Assembly: GCF_000165465.1 (NCBI RefSeq)
Contig: NC_017455.1
Span: 558,001 to 622,000, forward strand
Length of the DNA: 64,000 bases
Source: Halanaerobium praevalens DSM 2228
GTDB taxonomy: Bacteria > Bacillota > Halanaerobiia > Halanaerobiales > Halanaerobiaceae
Direction of reading: 5' to 3'
Below the pieces are notes generated by a model that was not told where the DNA came from, made no database searches, and worked only from the letters and a program-made list of their open reading frames with translations. The translations under genes and the position numbers were made by a program. Every line of letters starts with the position of its first letter. Within the stretch, counting starts at the first letter, position 1. Shown here piece by piece: positions 53,913-63,353 of this stretch.

Positions 53913-54299
53913 ATGGGTAATTTAGAAATAATAACCAGAGCCCTTGCTGGTTCAGCTCGCCGGGGAGAGTTGATAGCTAATAATCTTGCCAATGTAAGTA
54001 CTCCGGGATATAAAAGACAAGATATTGACTTTAAATCTGCTTTAAAAAAAGAAATTTCTGCTAAAAATTCTGTTAGTTTAAAAACAACTAGAAAAAATCA
54101 TTTACCATTTAGTAAACAATATAGATCTTTAAATGGAAATGAAAATAACAGAAGTTACAGAAATGATGATAATAGTGTAGATGTTGATGTTGAAATGGCA
54201 GAATTAGCTAAAAATAGTATTTATTATAGTGTTATGTCAAAAAGAGCTGCTGGTCATTTTTCTACTATTAATCGAGTTATTCAGCAGGGAGGTAAATAA
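53913..54299 (+). CDS. flgB: flagellar basal-body rod protein FlgB
   Basis: The 128-residue rod protein begins MGNLEIITRALAGSARRGELIANNLANVSTPGYKRQDIDF, the N-terminal rod/hook signature. ATG 53913 is the start, with GAAGGGGG upstream. An in-frame ATG at 53838 would extend the protein by 25 residues but lies within the riboswitch aptamer and has no ribosome site. First gene of the flagellar operon; two bases separate it from flgC. Confidence 0.95.
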   Translation: MGNLEIITRALAGSARRGELIANNLANVSTPGYKRQDIDFKSALKKEISAKNSVSLKTTRKNHLPFSKQYRSLNGNENNRSYRNDDNSVDVDVEMAELAKNSIYYSVMSKRAAGHFSTINRVIQQGGK

Positions 54300-54301
54300 T
54301 A

Positions 54302-54733
54302 ATGTTCAAAGGGATAGATATTAGTGCATCTGGTTTAACTGCACAGCGACTAAGAATGGATACTATTTCTTCTAATATTGCAAATGCAGAAACTACTAGA
54401 GACGAAAATGGAAATACATATAGAAGAAAGACACCTATTTTCAGACAAAAATTAGAAAACAAAATGGGAGCTGCAGAAGTTGGAAATGGAAGTTCTCTTA
54501 ATTCAGGTGGGGTTGAAGTTGATCAAATTGCAGAAGATCAATCACCTTTTAGACTTGAATATAGGCCGAATCATCCAGATGCAAATGAAGAAGGTTATGT
54601 TGAATTGCCAAATGTAAGTGTAATGACAGAGATGGTAAATATGATTGACGCTAGTCGTGCTTATGAAGCAAATACACAAGCTATTTCTAATTATAAGAGT
54701 ATGGCAAATAGTGCTCTTAATATCAGCACTTAA
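54302..54733 (+). CDS. flgC: flagellar basal-body rod protein FlgC
   Basis: The 143-residue protein begins MFKGIDISASGLTAQRLRMDTISSNIANAETTR and ends with MVNMIDASRAYEANTQAISNYKSMANSALNI, the paired terminal helices of rod proteins. Ribosome site GGGAGG lies in the end of flgB. Confidence 0.96.
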   Translation: MFKGIDISASGLTAQRLRMDTISSNIANAETTRDENGNTYRRKTPIFRQKLENKMGAAEVGNGSSLNSGGVEVDQIAEDQSPFRLEYRPNHPDANEEGYVELPNVSVMTEMVNMIDASRAYEANTQAISNYKSMANSALNIST

Positions 54734-54747
54734 AAGGAGTGGCAAAG

Positions 54748-55044
54748 ATGGAAATTAATCCAATGAAGTTTCAAACAGGATTTGAAAATTTTAAAATTGA
54801 AAAAAATGAAAATCAAAAAAGTTCTAAAGCTTTTTCTGATTTATTTAAACAAAAATTAAGTGAAGTAAACCAACTGCAAAAAGATTCTCAGGCAGTAACT
54901 GCTAGTTTTGCTGCTGGCGAAACTGATAACATACATGATGTAATGATTGCAGCAGAAAAAGCTAAAATTGGTGTTAATTTGACTACTGCAGTCCAGACCA
55001 AGGTAATAGATGCTTATAATGAAATAATGCGTCTTCAAGTATAG
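54748..55044 (+). CDS. fliE: flagellar hook-basal body complex protein FliE
   Basis: About 98 residues, ending DIHDVMIAAEKAKIGVNLTTAVQTKVIDAYNEIMRLQV-like, the FliE signature, which joins the MS ring and rod. ATG 54748 with AAGGAG eight bases upstream is preferred to GTG 54739. Confidence 0.94.
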   Translation: MEINPMKFQTGFENFKIEKNENQKSSKAFSDLFKQKLSEVNQLQKDSQAVTASFAAGETDNIHDVMIAAEKAKIGVNLTTAVQTKVIDAYNEIMRLQV

Positions 55045-55092
55045 ATTTATCAATAATTTAGAATAAAGAGTATTTACGAAAGAGGTATAATG

Positions 55093-56631
55093 ATGGCCGA
55101 ATTTTTCGCAAAATACAAAGAAGAAGTAAAAGAAACATGGACAAAATTAAATAAAAGTGTACAAATATTAATTATTATTCTCACAATCTTAATGGCTGGT
55201 GCCTTCGGCTATCTTATTTTTAGGGGAGCTTCTAGTAATTATCAACCTCTTTTTACAAATTTAAGCACATCAGATACAGCTGCAATTGTAGAAAGATTAG
55301 ATGAAAATCAAGTTGATTATAAATTAGGGGGTAATGGAAATACCATTTTAGTTCCTGAAAGTGAGATTCACAGATTGAGGCTGGATATGGCTTCAGCTGG
55401 ACTTCCTGATCAGGGAGTAGTAGGTTTCGAAATTTTTGATAGTAGTGACTTTGGTACAACAGAATTTGAGAGAAGAGTCAATTATTATCGTGCTCTTGGT
55501 GGTGAACTTAGTCGCTCAATCCAGTCGATTTCGGGAATAGAATTTGCTCGAGTCCAAATTACTCCACCAGAAGAAAGTTTGTTTTTAGATGAGGAAAAAT
55601 CAGCAACTGCTTCAGTTGTTGTTAAATTGAGTGCTGGTTACAAAATGAGTTCAGAGCGAGTTCGAGCTGTACAGAATTTAGTTGCAAGTGGAGTTCAAGA
55701 TCTTCCGTTGGAAGAAGTTACCTTAGTAGATACTAATGGTAATCTTTTATCTAAACCTGTAAACAGTGAAGATGGACGCTGGTCTGATCCTCAAAATTTT
55801 GCAATTCAAAAGGAATTTGAGTCTGCTCTTAAAAATGATCTAAGAGTTCTTTTAACTAAGGTTTTAGGACCAAACAATTTTGCTGTACAAGTTAATGCAA
55901 AATTGAATTTTGATCAGCGTCATTCCGAAAGTAAGACTTATGCTCCAGTTATTGATGATAGCGGTATTATCCGTAGTCAAGAAGTTAATACTGAAAGCCA
56001 AGAAAATGGGATTAATGGTGGAGCCCCGGGAACAGATGCTAATATACCTCAATATCAAGCTGAGGGTACTGGAGAAGCTAGTAGTTATGATAGGGAAAAT
56101 ACGATTACTAATTATGAAATAAATGAAAGAATTGAAGAACATATTTACGCTCCAGGTGAAGTAGAGCGCTTATCTGTTTCAGTAATGCTTGATCAAGATA
56201 CAGATGAAGAAAAAATTGCTCAAATCAGAAATGCAGTTGGGGCTGCAATTGGATATAATGAAGATAGAGGAGATGTCTTAAATATTAGTTCTATTGCTTT
56301 TGATGATTCAATGGAAGTAGCAGCTCAAGAAGCAATGGAGGCTCAACAGGCTGCAGAGCGAAGACAAATGTATATTTATGCTGGTTTAATATTACTAGTT
56401 TTAATTTTAACCTCTGCTTTAATTATTTACTTATATCGTAAAAAACCAAGTTCAGATCAGAGCGAGCAATTAGAGCTTGCTGCTGAAGGCGATGAAGATG
56501 AAATAGATTTATTTGAACCAAATGCAGATCAGAAAAAAAGAGCAAAAGTTAAAAATGAGCTTGAAAATATGATTCATTCTGATCCAGAAAATGCAGCTAA
56601 ATTAATACGTAGTTGGATAGTTGACGAATAA
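55093..56631 (+). CDS. fliF: flagellar MS-ring protein FliF
   Basis: The 512-residue protein has two membrane helices (about 24-44 and 430-452), periplasmic ring-building motifs (YQPLFTNLSTSDTAAIVERL; ARVQITPPEESLFL) and a C-terminal FliG-binding tail ending in ENAAKLIRSWIVDE. ATG 55093 is favoured over 55090 by spacing to GAGG. Confidence 0.96.
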   Translation: MAEFFAKYKEEVKETWTKLNKSVQILIIILTILMAGAFGYLIFRGASSNYQPLFTNLSTSDTAAIVERLDENQVDYKLGGNGNTILVPESEIHRLRLDMASAGLPDQGVVGFEIFDSSDFGTTEFERRVNYYRALGGELSRSIQSISGIEFARVQITPPEESLFLDEEKSATASVVVKLSAGYKMSSERVRAVQNLVASGVQDLPLEEVTLVDTNGNLLSKPVNSEDGRWSDPQNFAIQKEFESALKNDLRVLLTKVLGPNNFAVQVNAKLNFDQRHSESKTYAPVIDDSGIIRSQEVNTESQENGINGGAPGTDANIPQYQAEGTGEASSYDRENTITNYEINERIEEHIYAPGEVERLSVSVMLDQDTDEEKIAQIRNAVGAAIGYNEDRGDVLNISSIAFDDSMEVAAQEAMEAQQAAERRQMYIYAGLILLVLILTSALIIYLYRKKPSSDQSEQLELAAEGDEDEIDLFEPNADQKKRAKVKNELENMIHSDPENAAKLIRSWIVDE

Positions 56632-56651
56632 ATGTCGAAGGGGTTTTTGTT

Positions 56652-57656
56652 ATGAAAGATGAGTTAACAGGAAAAGAAAAAGCGGCTATTTTATTAATTT
56701 CACTGGGGCCAGATGTTTCATCAGATATTTTTAAGCACTTAGATGATGAAGAAGTTGAGAAACTGACATTAGAAATTGCAAATCAAAATAAGATTGATCC
56801 CGAAGTTAAAAAGAAAATCCAAGAAGAATTTCTGCAGCTGCAGAAAGCAAATGATTATATTAATTCTGGAGGTATTAGCTATGCCAAAAAAATTCTAGAA
56901 AAATCTTTTGGTAAAGATAAAACTAAAAGTATTATTAACCGTTTAACTGCAACCCTCCAGGTTAGGCCTTTTGATTCAATTCGAGGCTCAGATCCAAGTC
57001 AACTGCTGAACTTTATCCAGGGAGAACATCCACAGACAATTGCTTTAATCCTTGTTTATATTGAGCCAACTCAAGCTTCTCAAATTTTATCAGCTCTTGC
57101 TCCAGAAGTTCAGAGTGAAGTAGCAAAGAGAATGGCTGTTATGGATAGGACTTCTCCTGAAATCATTAAAGAAGTTGAGGCAGTATTAGAGAAAAAAGTT
57201 TCCTCAGTTGCAGCTAATGAATATGCTAGTGCTGGTGGAGTTCAATCTATTGTTGATGTTTTAAATCAAGTAGACCGTGGAACTGAGAAAAATATTTTAG
57301 ATAAATTAGAAGAAGATGACCCAGAATTAGTAGAAGAAATTAAAAAGAGAATGTTTGTATTTGAGGATGTTGTTCTCTTATCTGATAGAGCAGTACAGCT
57401 TGTATTACGTCAAGTTGAGACCCATGATCTTGCTTTAGCTTTAAAAACAGCTAGTGATGAGGTAGAAAATATTATTACAGGCAATATGTCTCAAAGAGCT
57501 GCTGAGATGCTGGAAGAAGATATAGAATTTATGGGACCAGTTCGAATTAGAGAAGTAGAAGATGCTCAACAGAGAATTGTTAATGTGATTAGAGAATTAG
57601 AAGAAAGTGGAGAAATTGTTATTGCTAGAGGTGGGGAGAGTGAAGTAATTGTCTAA
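56652..57656 (+). CDS. fliG: flagellar motor switch protein FliG
   Basis: The 334-residue switch protein has LTGKEKAAILLISLGPDVSSDIFKHL at the start, the EHPQTIALILVYI middle domain and the C-terminal charged torque helix region (FVFEDVVLLSDRAVQLVLRQVE). It binds FliF and the stator. The end overlaps fliH by eight bases. Confidence 0.97.
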   Translation: MKDELTGKEKAAILLISLGPDVSSDIFKHLDDEEVEKLTLEIANQNKIDPEVKKKIQEEFLQLQKANDYINSGGISYAKKILEKSFGKDKTKSIINRLTATLQVRPFDSIRGSDPSQLLNFIQGEHPQTIALILVYIEPTQASQILSALAPEVQSEVAKRMAVMDRTSPEIIKEVEAVLEKKVSSVAANEYASAGGVQSIVDVLNQVDRGTEKNILDKLEEDDPELVEEIKKRMFVFEDVVLLSDRAVQLVLRQVETHDLALALKTASDEVENIITGNMSQRAAEMLEEDIEFMGPVRIREVEDAQQRIVNVIRELEESGEIVIARGGESEVIV

Positions 57657-58389
57657 AGTTATAAAAACTTCTCAAATGACAGGTAAGTATAAGATTAAAA
57701 GAAATCCTAAAACTCTCTCAATCAAAAAAGAACAAGAAAAGGCTAAAAACGAATCAGAAAAAAAGAATAAAAAAAAGCCTGAAGTTTTAGATGCTGAAAA
57801 AAAAGCAGAAGAAATAATTGAAGCAGCAGAAAAAAAATCAGAAAATATAATTGAACAAGCCCAAACAAAAAAAGAAGCAATAATTGAAGAAAAAGATAAA
57901 ATATATTCTGATTTAAAGGCCGAAGCGGAAGCAGAAGGTTTAAAAAAGGCCAAAGCTGAAGTAGATAAACTAAAGACAGATTTAAGTAATTTGATTTCTA
58001 GTTTTGAAAAAGAATTCAGACAAGAAAAAGATCAAATTAGACAAGACATGATTAAATTAGCAGTTAAAATTGCAAGTATAGTAATCGATGTTAAATTAGA
58101 AGTTGAAGCTGATATTATTAATAATATTATTTCTGATATGTTAAATAAAATAGATGATAATCATCGTGATATAGTTGTAAGAGTAAATCCTCAGCTCTTA
58201 CCATATGTAGATGAAAAGCAATTTTATCAGCATATCAATAAAAAAAATATTGATTTTATTTCAGATCCAGAACTTAAAAAAGGTGATTGTGTGGTTGAAA
58301 CAAATCTAGGGGGCAAAGAAGGTAGTTTAGAGCATAAGCTTGATTTAATTAAGACTGAACTATTAAAAGAGGTTGAAAAACATGATTAA
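57649..58389 (+). CDS. fliH: flagellar export regulator FliH
   Basis: A 246-residue protein with a long Lys/Glu-rich coiled coil (about 20-110) and a C-terminal FliH/HrpE domain (LAVKIASIVIDVKLEVEADIINNIISDML; DFISDPELKKGDCVVETNLG). It regulates the FliI ATPase. TTG 57649 start with GGGGAGAG eight bases before; overlaps fliG and fliI. Confidence 0.92.
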   Translation: MSKVIKTSQMTGKYKIKRNPKTLSIKKEQEKAKNESEKKNKKKPEVLDAEKKAEEIIEAAEKKSENIIEQAQTKKEAIIEEKDKIYSDLKAEAEAEGLKKAKAEVDKLKTDLSNLISSFEKEFRQEKDQIRQDMIKLAVKIASIVIDVKLEVEADIINNIISDMLNKIDDNHRDIVVRVNPQLLPYVDEKQFYQHINKKNIDFISDPELKKGDCVVETNLGGKEGSLEHKLDLIKTELLKEVEKHD

Positions 58390-59689
58390 TTTAGATCTGT
58401 CAAAATTGGAAACTAAATTAAATAATATTAATATGACTCGTAATTTTGGTCATATTAATAGAGTAATTGGTTTGGTAATTGAATCAATTGGACCTCAAGC
58501 CTCGATTGGTGAGCTTTGTTTAATTAAAGGAGAAAATGGTGATATTAAAGCTGAAGTAGTTGGCTTTGATGATAATAAGGTGTTAATGATGCCTATTGGA
58601 GAAATGGAAGGTATTCGTCCAGGAGCTAGAGTGATAGCAACTGATGAGAAACTAAAAGTTAAAGTTGGTAAAGAGCTGCTTGGTAAAATAATTGATGGTA
58701 GTGGTAATATTATTAGTGGAGAAGATCCTAGTGGCTTAAATGAAGTTCCAGTTAACAATAAACCTCCTGATCCCTTAACTAGAGCAAGGATCAAAGCTCC
58801 ATTGTCTTTGGGAGTCAGATGTATTGATGGTTTTTTGACTTGTGGTAAAGGTCAAAGAATGGGAATCTTTGCTGGTAGTGGTGTAGGTAAATCAACTTTG
58901 CTAGGAATGGCTGCTCGAAATACTAATGCGGATATTAATGTAATTGGCTTAGTTGGAGAGCGTGGGCGTGAAGTTAGAGATTTTATTGAAAAAGATTTAG
59001 GAGCTGAGGGTTTAGAAAGGTCAATAGTGGTAGTAGCTACTTCTGACCAACCTGCGCTTTTGAGAGTTAAAGCAGCAAATATTGCTACAGCAATTGCAGA
59101 ATATTTTAGAGATCAAGGAGAAGATGTTCTACTTATGATGGATTCTGTAACAAGGGTTGCAATGGCTTTAAGAGAAGTGGGACTTGCTATTGGTGAACCT
59201 CCAGCAACAAGGGGTTATCCACCTTCTGTATTTGCAGAATTGCCTAAATTATTAGAGAGAACAGGTACAAATGATGTTGGCTCAATTACTGCTTTATACA
59301 CTGTTTTAGTTGAGGGTGATGATTTTAATGAACCTGTTTCTGATACTGTAAGAGGTATTTTAGATGGACATATTTCATTATCAAGAGAATTAGCAGAATC
59401 AAGTCATTATCCTGCAGTTGATGTTTTAAGTAGTGTTAGTAGAATTATGGAAGATATAGTTAGCAAAGAGCACAGTCAGGCAGCTGCAAAATTACAAAAA
59501 ATAATTGCAACCTATAATCAGTCTGAGGATTTAATTAATATTGGAGCCTATGAAAAAGGTTCTAACCCAGAAGTTGATCGAGCTATTGCTAAAATTGATG
59601 AAATTAATAATTTTTTAACTCAGGGAATTAATGAAGAGGCCAATTATGAGAGTACTGTTCAGCAATTAATTCAAATAGCTGAAAAATAG
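58382..59689 (+). CDS. fliI: flagellum-specific export ATPase FliI
   Basis: The 435-residue F1-beta-like ATPase has Walker A GIFAGSGVGKST, VGLVGERGREVRDFI and Walker B LLMMDSVTRVAMALREVGLAIGEPP. It energises type III flagellar export. ATG 58382 follows AGAGG by nine bases; a TTG at 58373 lies too close to that site. Confidence 0.97.
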   Translation: MINLDLSKLETKLNNINMTRNFGHINRVIGLVIESIGPQASIGELCLIKGENGDIKAEVVGFDDNKVLMMPIGEMEGIRPGARVIATDEKLKVKVGKELLGKIIDGSGNIISGEDPSGLNEVPVNNKPPDPLTRARIKAPLSLGVRCIDGFLTCGKGQRMGIFAGSGVGKSTLLGMAARNTNADINVIGLVGERGREVRDFIEKDLGAEGLERSIVVVATSDQPALLRVKAANIATAIAEYFRDQGEDVLLMMDSVTRVAMALREVGLAIGEPPATRGYPPSVFAELPKLLERTGTNDVGSITALYTVLVEGDDFNEPVSDTVRGILDGHISLSRELAESSHYPAVDVLSSVSRIMEDIVSKEHSQAAAKLQKIIATYNQSEDLINIGAYEKGSNPEVDRAIAKIDEINNFLTQGINEEANYESTVQQLIQIAEK

Positions 59690-59708
59690 TAATAAAGGTG
59701 GCTGAATT

Positions 59709-60149
59709 ATGAAGGGATATAAATTTAAGTTTGAGAAAATCTTAAATTTAAGAATTCGCCAAGAAGAGCAGGAAGAAGATAAATATCTGCTTTTAAAAAA
59801 AGAGTTAAATGATATTAAAAATAGAATTAATTCTATCAAATCTGACAAAGAAGAAGTTTATGATCAGCTAAGAGATAAAGAAAATAATTTGGCTTTAAAT
59901 ATAAGTTTAAGGAAATATTTAAAAAGTCTTAATCTGAAAATAGAGAGAGCTAAAACTGAAAAAGCTGCTAAAAAAGAAAAGGTAGCTAAGCAATTGAAGG
60001 TTTTAATGGAAAAGAAAAAAGAGCGTAAAACAATGGAAAAATTAAAAGAAAAAGAAATTGAAAAATTTGTTAAAGAATTTTTTAAAGCTGAACAAAAAGA
60101 GCTTGATGAAATGGGTAGACATTATTCGATGGGTGGTCGATTAACTTGA
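59709..60149 (+). CDS. fliJ: flagellar export chaperone-like protein FliJ
   Basis: A 146-residue all-helical, charged coiled-coil protein (YKFKFEKILNLRIRQEEQEEDKYLLLKKEL), the FliJ pattern, positioned after fliI as in other Firmicutes. Its TGA overlaps the TTG start of the next gene. Confidence 0.9.
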   Translation: MKGYKFKFEKILNLRIRQEEQEEDKYLLLKKELNDIKNRINSIKSDKEEVYDQLRDKENNLALNISLRKYLKSLNLKIERAKTEKAAKKEKVAKQLKVLMEKKKERKTMEKLKEKEIEKFVKEFFKAEQKELDEMGRHYSMGGRLT

Positions 60150-60685
60150 TAAAGAAGATTTTGTTTTTTTTAATGATATTTTTAATATTATTTGCAATGT
60201 TAACCTGGTCTTTTAATGCTCTGGGTATAATTGATGTTAAAACAACAGTGAGTAACCTAGCTAACAGCACACCAGTTGTCAAAGATTATATAATAACCCA
60301 AACAGAACTGGATTCTTTAAAGGATGAAAATTCTAATTTAGAAAAAACAATTAATGAAAAAGATAGTGAAATTCTTGAATTAGAAAGTGAAATTGAAAAG
60401 GCAAATAAAAAGCTGGCTGCAAAAGATCAGGCTATTTCAGATTTAGAAACAGACTATAAGAATTTAAATACTGAAATTGATGATCGAGAAGCTAAATTAG
60501 ATAAGGTAGCAAATATTTATACCAAAATGGAACCAGCAGCAGCTGCTGCAGTTATTCAAGAACTAAATGCTAATTTAGCAGTTGAAGTTTTAAGTCGACT
60601 TAAAGATGAACAAGCTGCAGAAATACTAGAGTCTTTACCCCAACAAGAAGCTGCCAGATTTATCAGCCAGTTGGGTTTAGAATAA
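60146..60685 (+). CDS. ylxF: MotE/YlxF-like flagellar protein
   Basis: A 179-residue protein: one N-terminal membrane helix (about 4-24), a coiled coil (about 50-115) and a C-terminal MgtE-N/MotE-like module (YTKMEPAAAAAVIQEL, VEVLSRLKDEQAAEILESLP). Order fliJ-ylxF-fliK matches B. subtilis. Start is TTG 60146 overlapping the fliJ stop. Confidence 0.88.
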   Translation: MIKKILFFLMIFLILFAMLTWSFNALGIIDVKTTVSNLANSTPVVKDYIITQTELDSLKDENSNLEKTINEKDSEILELESEIEKANKKLAAKDQAISDLETDYKNLNTEIDDREAKLDKVANIYTKMEPAAAAAVIQELNANLAVEVLSRLKDEQAAEILESLPQQEAARFISQLGLE

Positions 60686-60733
60686 AAATTAAGTTCATTT
60701 AGATTAAAAATCAAAATGAAAGGAGGTGAACAA

Positions 60734-62371
60734 ATGACAGAAATGGTATTCAATAATATTTTGGAAAGCAAAAGTTATGATTTTAAACAAGCTTCTCCAA
60801 AAGAAAGTACAGCTCTAAAAGATGGTAAAAGTTTTGCTGAAACTATGGCAGAAATTAAAGAACAGCAAAAACTTAAAAAAGTTACCAAAAAGAATACTAA
60901 GACTGAAGAAAAATCGACTTCACTTAAAAATGAAGACTTTTTAGCTAAACTAAAAGAAATTATGAAAAAAAATAAAAAAGAGATTCCTGCTGAATTAATG
61001 TCTTTATTGCAGGGAGGAAGTTTAAATAATCAGCAAAAGGCGATGTTAGAATCATTAATGCTTAATTTGAAAAATAATAAGCTAAATATTTCAGATCTTA
61101 AATCTTTACTTGCTAAAAATAGTGAAAGTGAAAATGATAATTTGCAAGTTATTGAATCTTTAAACTCAGTAGATGCAGAGAATGAAATAGAACTTAAAGA
61201 TCTAGATGCTGATAGCTTAGAAAAATTAGCTTCTTTTTTAGCTGATCCAGAAAAAAATCTAAGTCAAGCAAATAAAAGCAAATTAAAATCAGAGCTAGAC
61301 CAATTAAGTAGTCTTCTAGTTAATTCTAATTCAGAGCTTGCTGAAGCTGGAGAGCAAGTCTTAAAAGCTCAAACTGCAGAAGCGAAATTAACTGAATTAG
61401 CTGGTCTTTTAAAAGATGATAAGTTGGACCTTGAGCATTTAAGCCAAATTTCAGAGCAAAAAGATCTTAAAACTCCAGTTTTAGCTGAGTTATTTGCCAG
61501 TCAACACTCAACTAATAGTAATCCAGAAAATGCTGTAAATAAAGGAGTAGAAAATACGCTTTTTGCAGAAATCAGTGCTCAGATGCAAGAAATGCTAAAA
61601 GAAGAAAATAATAAATTAGCAGCTAATAAACAATCCTCTCAGGTTGATCTTAATAATTCTGATTTATTTAGTTTAAATAGTGATTCTGTTCTGGAAGTTG
61701 ATTTTGGTAGTCAAGAATTAGCTAATAAAAATCAAAATAACTTTTTAGAACTAGATAATTCTAACTTGAATTTTAATTTTGAACTAGAAAATCAAAATAC
61801 TGCTAATAATTTAAAGTTGGATAATTTTAGCCTTGATTCTGAAAATAAATCGCAGTTAGCTGAAAATACTGATTTGAGATCTCAAGTTGTAGAACAGTTT
61901 AGAGGTCAATATTCTCCAGAAACAAAGGAGATGCAGATTCAATTAAAACCAGAATCACTTGGGAAAATTGATATCAGTCTTGCTTATGATAATGAAAAAC
62001 TAACAGGAAAAATGCTGGTTGAAAGTGAGATTGTGAGAGCTCAACTGGAAAATAGTCTTAAAGGCTTAAAATCAGACCTTTTAAAACAGGGAATTAATAT
62101 TGAGCAGTTTAAAATTGAGACTGCCAAAAATTCACCACAGCAGGTTGAAAAACAACAAGAATTTGCTTTTAATGATCAAAATTCTGCTTTTAGTGATGGA
62201 GAGACAGGTCAAAATCAAGAGTTTGAACAGCGTCAATTTTTTCAGGGCCAGTATTATGTCCAGCGCCAGAATGGAAATTCTAATTTAAAGCAAGAAAATA
62301 TTATTATGAAACAGCAAGAAATGATTAATAGAGCAGCTTTTTCGAATGAAAAGCTTAATCTGCTTGCTTAA
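60734..62371 (+). CDS. fliK: flagellar hook-length control protein FliK
   Basis: A 545-residue protein with a long low-complexity Asn/Lys/Glu/Leu-rich ruler region and the conserved C-terminal Flg_hook domain (about 390-475; MQIQLKPESLGKIDISLAYDNEKLTGKM). It measures hook length and switches export specificity. ATG 60734 follows AGGAGGTG; an ATG at 60716 precedes that site. Confidence 0.92.
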   Translation: MTEMVFNNILESKSYDFKQASPKESTALKDGKSFAETMAEIKEQQKLKKVTKKNTKTEEKSTSLKNEDFLAKLKEIMKKNKKEIPAELMSLLQGGSLNNQQKAMLESLMLNLKNNKLNISDLKSLLAKNSESENDNLQVIESLNSVDAENEIELKDLDADSLEKLASFLADPEKNLSQANKSKLKSELDQLSSLLVNSNSELAEAGEQVLKAQTAEAKLTELAGLLKDDKLDLEHLSQISEQKDLKTPVLAELFASQHSTNSNPENAVNKGVENTLFAEISAQMQEMLKEENNKLAANKQSSQVDLNNSDLFSLNSDSVLEVDFGSQELANKNQNNFLELDNSNLNFNFELENQNTANNLKLDNFSLDSENKSQLAENTDLRSQVVEQFRGQYSPETKEMQIQLKPESLGKIDISLAYDNEKLTGKMLVESEIVRAQLENSLKGLKSDLLKQGINIEQFKIETAKNSPQQVEKQQEFAFNDQNSAFSDGETGQNQEFEQRQFFQGQYYVQRQNGNSNLKQENIIMKQQEMINRAAFSNEKLNLLA

Positions 62372-62384
62372 AGGAGGTAGTTAA

Positions 62385-62891
62385 ATGTCAGAAATTGCAG
62401 GATTAACTTCTACTCAAAACCAGGCTATTAGTTCAACTAAAAATAAGGAACTTGAAACAGAACGTAAAAGTCTGGAAGGAAATGATGGTTTAGGCCAGGA
62501 TGCTTTTTTTAAGCTTTTAATCACTCAGCTGCAAAATCAGGATCCGCTTAACCCAATGGAAGATCGAGAATTTGTTTCTCAAATGGCAGAATTTTCTTCG
62601 CTAGAAAAAACTGAAAAACTTTATTCTTTACTGGAAGATAAGTTGAGTTCAAATCAAGTTATTAATAATAGTCATTTGATTGGTAAAGAAATAACTGCAA
62701 ATGTTGATGAAGGTAATTCAACAGGTGTGAAAGGGGTTGTCGAATCGATTAAATCTCAAGGTGATCAAATATTTGCAGCTTTAGATAATGGTTTAGAAGT
62801 TGACATTAATTATATTACTCAGATTCAATCAGTAACTGAGGGAAGTGAAGGCGAAACTGATGGTGAAAGTGGAGAAACAGAGGAAGCTTAA
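62385..62891 (+). CDS. flgD: flagellar hook capping protein FlgD
   Basis: The 168-residue protein has the FlgD N-terminal signature DAFFKLLITQLQNQDPLNPMEDREFVSQMAEFSSLEKT. It lacks the long C-terminal Ig/tudor part of E. coli FlgD and ends in an acidic Gly/Glu-rich tail, as in many Firmicutes. AAGGAGG upstream. Confidence 0.95.
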   Translation: MSEIAGLTSTQNQAISSTKNKELETERKSLEGNDGLGQDAFFKLLITQLQNQDPLNPMEDREFVSQMAEFSSLEKTEKLYSLLEDKLSSNQVINNSHLIGKEITANVDEGNSTGVKGVVESIKSQGDQIFAALDNGLEVDINYITQIQSVTEGSEGETDGESGETEEA

Positions 62892-62906
62892 AAAGGGGGT
62901 TTAAAG

Positions 62907-63302
62907 ATGGATAATCGATTAAAAATTAATCACCCACTCCAACCTCTTCGTAAAATACAGCAGCAAAATAAGCCTGTAAAAGAAAATAAACAAGTTAAAG
63001 GTCCTTCTTTTAAGGACATTTTAGGCGATAAGATAAAAGGAAAAGAAAAATTATCATTTTCTAAGCACGCTAAAAAAAGACTTAATTCACGTTCAATTCC
63101 ATTTTCTCAAGCTGAATTGGCTAAATTGAATACTGGAGTAGAAAAGGCCAGAAACAAAGGGGCCAGAGATTCTTTAGTTATGGTTAATGATGTGGCTTAT
63201 ATTGTCAGTGTTGAAAACAATACAGTTGTCACAGCTGTAGATGAGGAAAGTATGGATGATAATGTTTTTACAAATATAGATAGTGCTGTTTTTATGAAAT
63301 AG
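62907..63302 (+). CDS. flagellar operon protein, TIGR02530 family
   Basis: A 131-residue protein with the TIGR02530 motif: PSFKDILGD, LSFSKHAKKRLNSRSIPFSQAELAKL, GARDSLVMVNDVAYIVSVENNTVVTA. It occurs between flgD and flgE in firmicute operons; its role is unclear, perhaps as a hook assembly factor. A structured 170-base leader separates it from flgE. Confidence 0.92.
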   Translation: MDNRLKINHPLQPLRKIQQQNKPVKENKQVKGPSFKDILGDKIKGKEKLSFSKHAKKRLNSRSIPFSQAELAKLNTGVEKARNKGARDSLVMVNDVAYIVSVENNTVVTAVDEESMDDNVFTNIDSAVFMK

Positions 63303-63353
63303 GAACAAATTAATAAAGTGAAATGAGAATTAAGAAAATGTTATAAGTAAGCC

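Noticed and set aside
55864-56142. 92-codon minus-strand open frame inside fliF
   Set aside because: Shadow of the conserved FliF coding frame, no start signal.
57672-57953. 93-codon open frame on the minus strand inside fliH
   Set aside because: It is antisense to a Lys/Glu-rich coiled-coil coding stretch, gives a Phe/Ser-rich low-complexity protein and has no ribosome site.
58495-58794. 99-codon open frame on the minus strand inside fliI
   Set aside because: Antisense to a strongly conserved ATPase; composition is Leu/Ser/Pro-rich, with no family resemblance.
60734-62371. Repetitive low-complexity region as a possible disordered orphan gene
   Set aside because: The C-terminal Flg_hook domain and position between ylxF and flgD identify it as fliK; the repetitiveness is normal for its ruler region.
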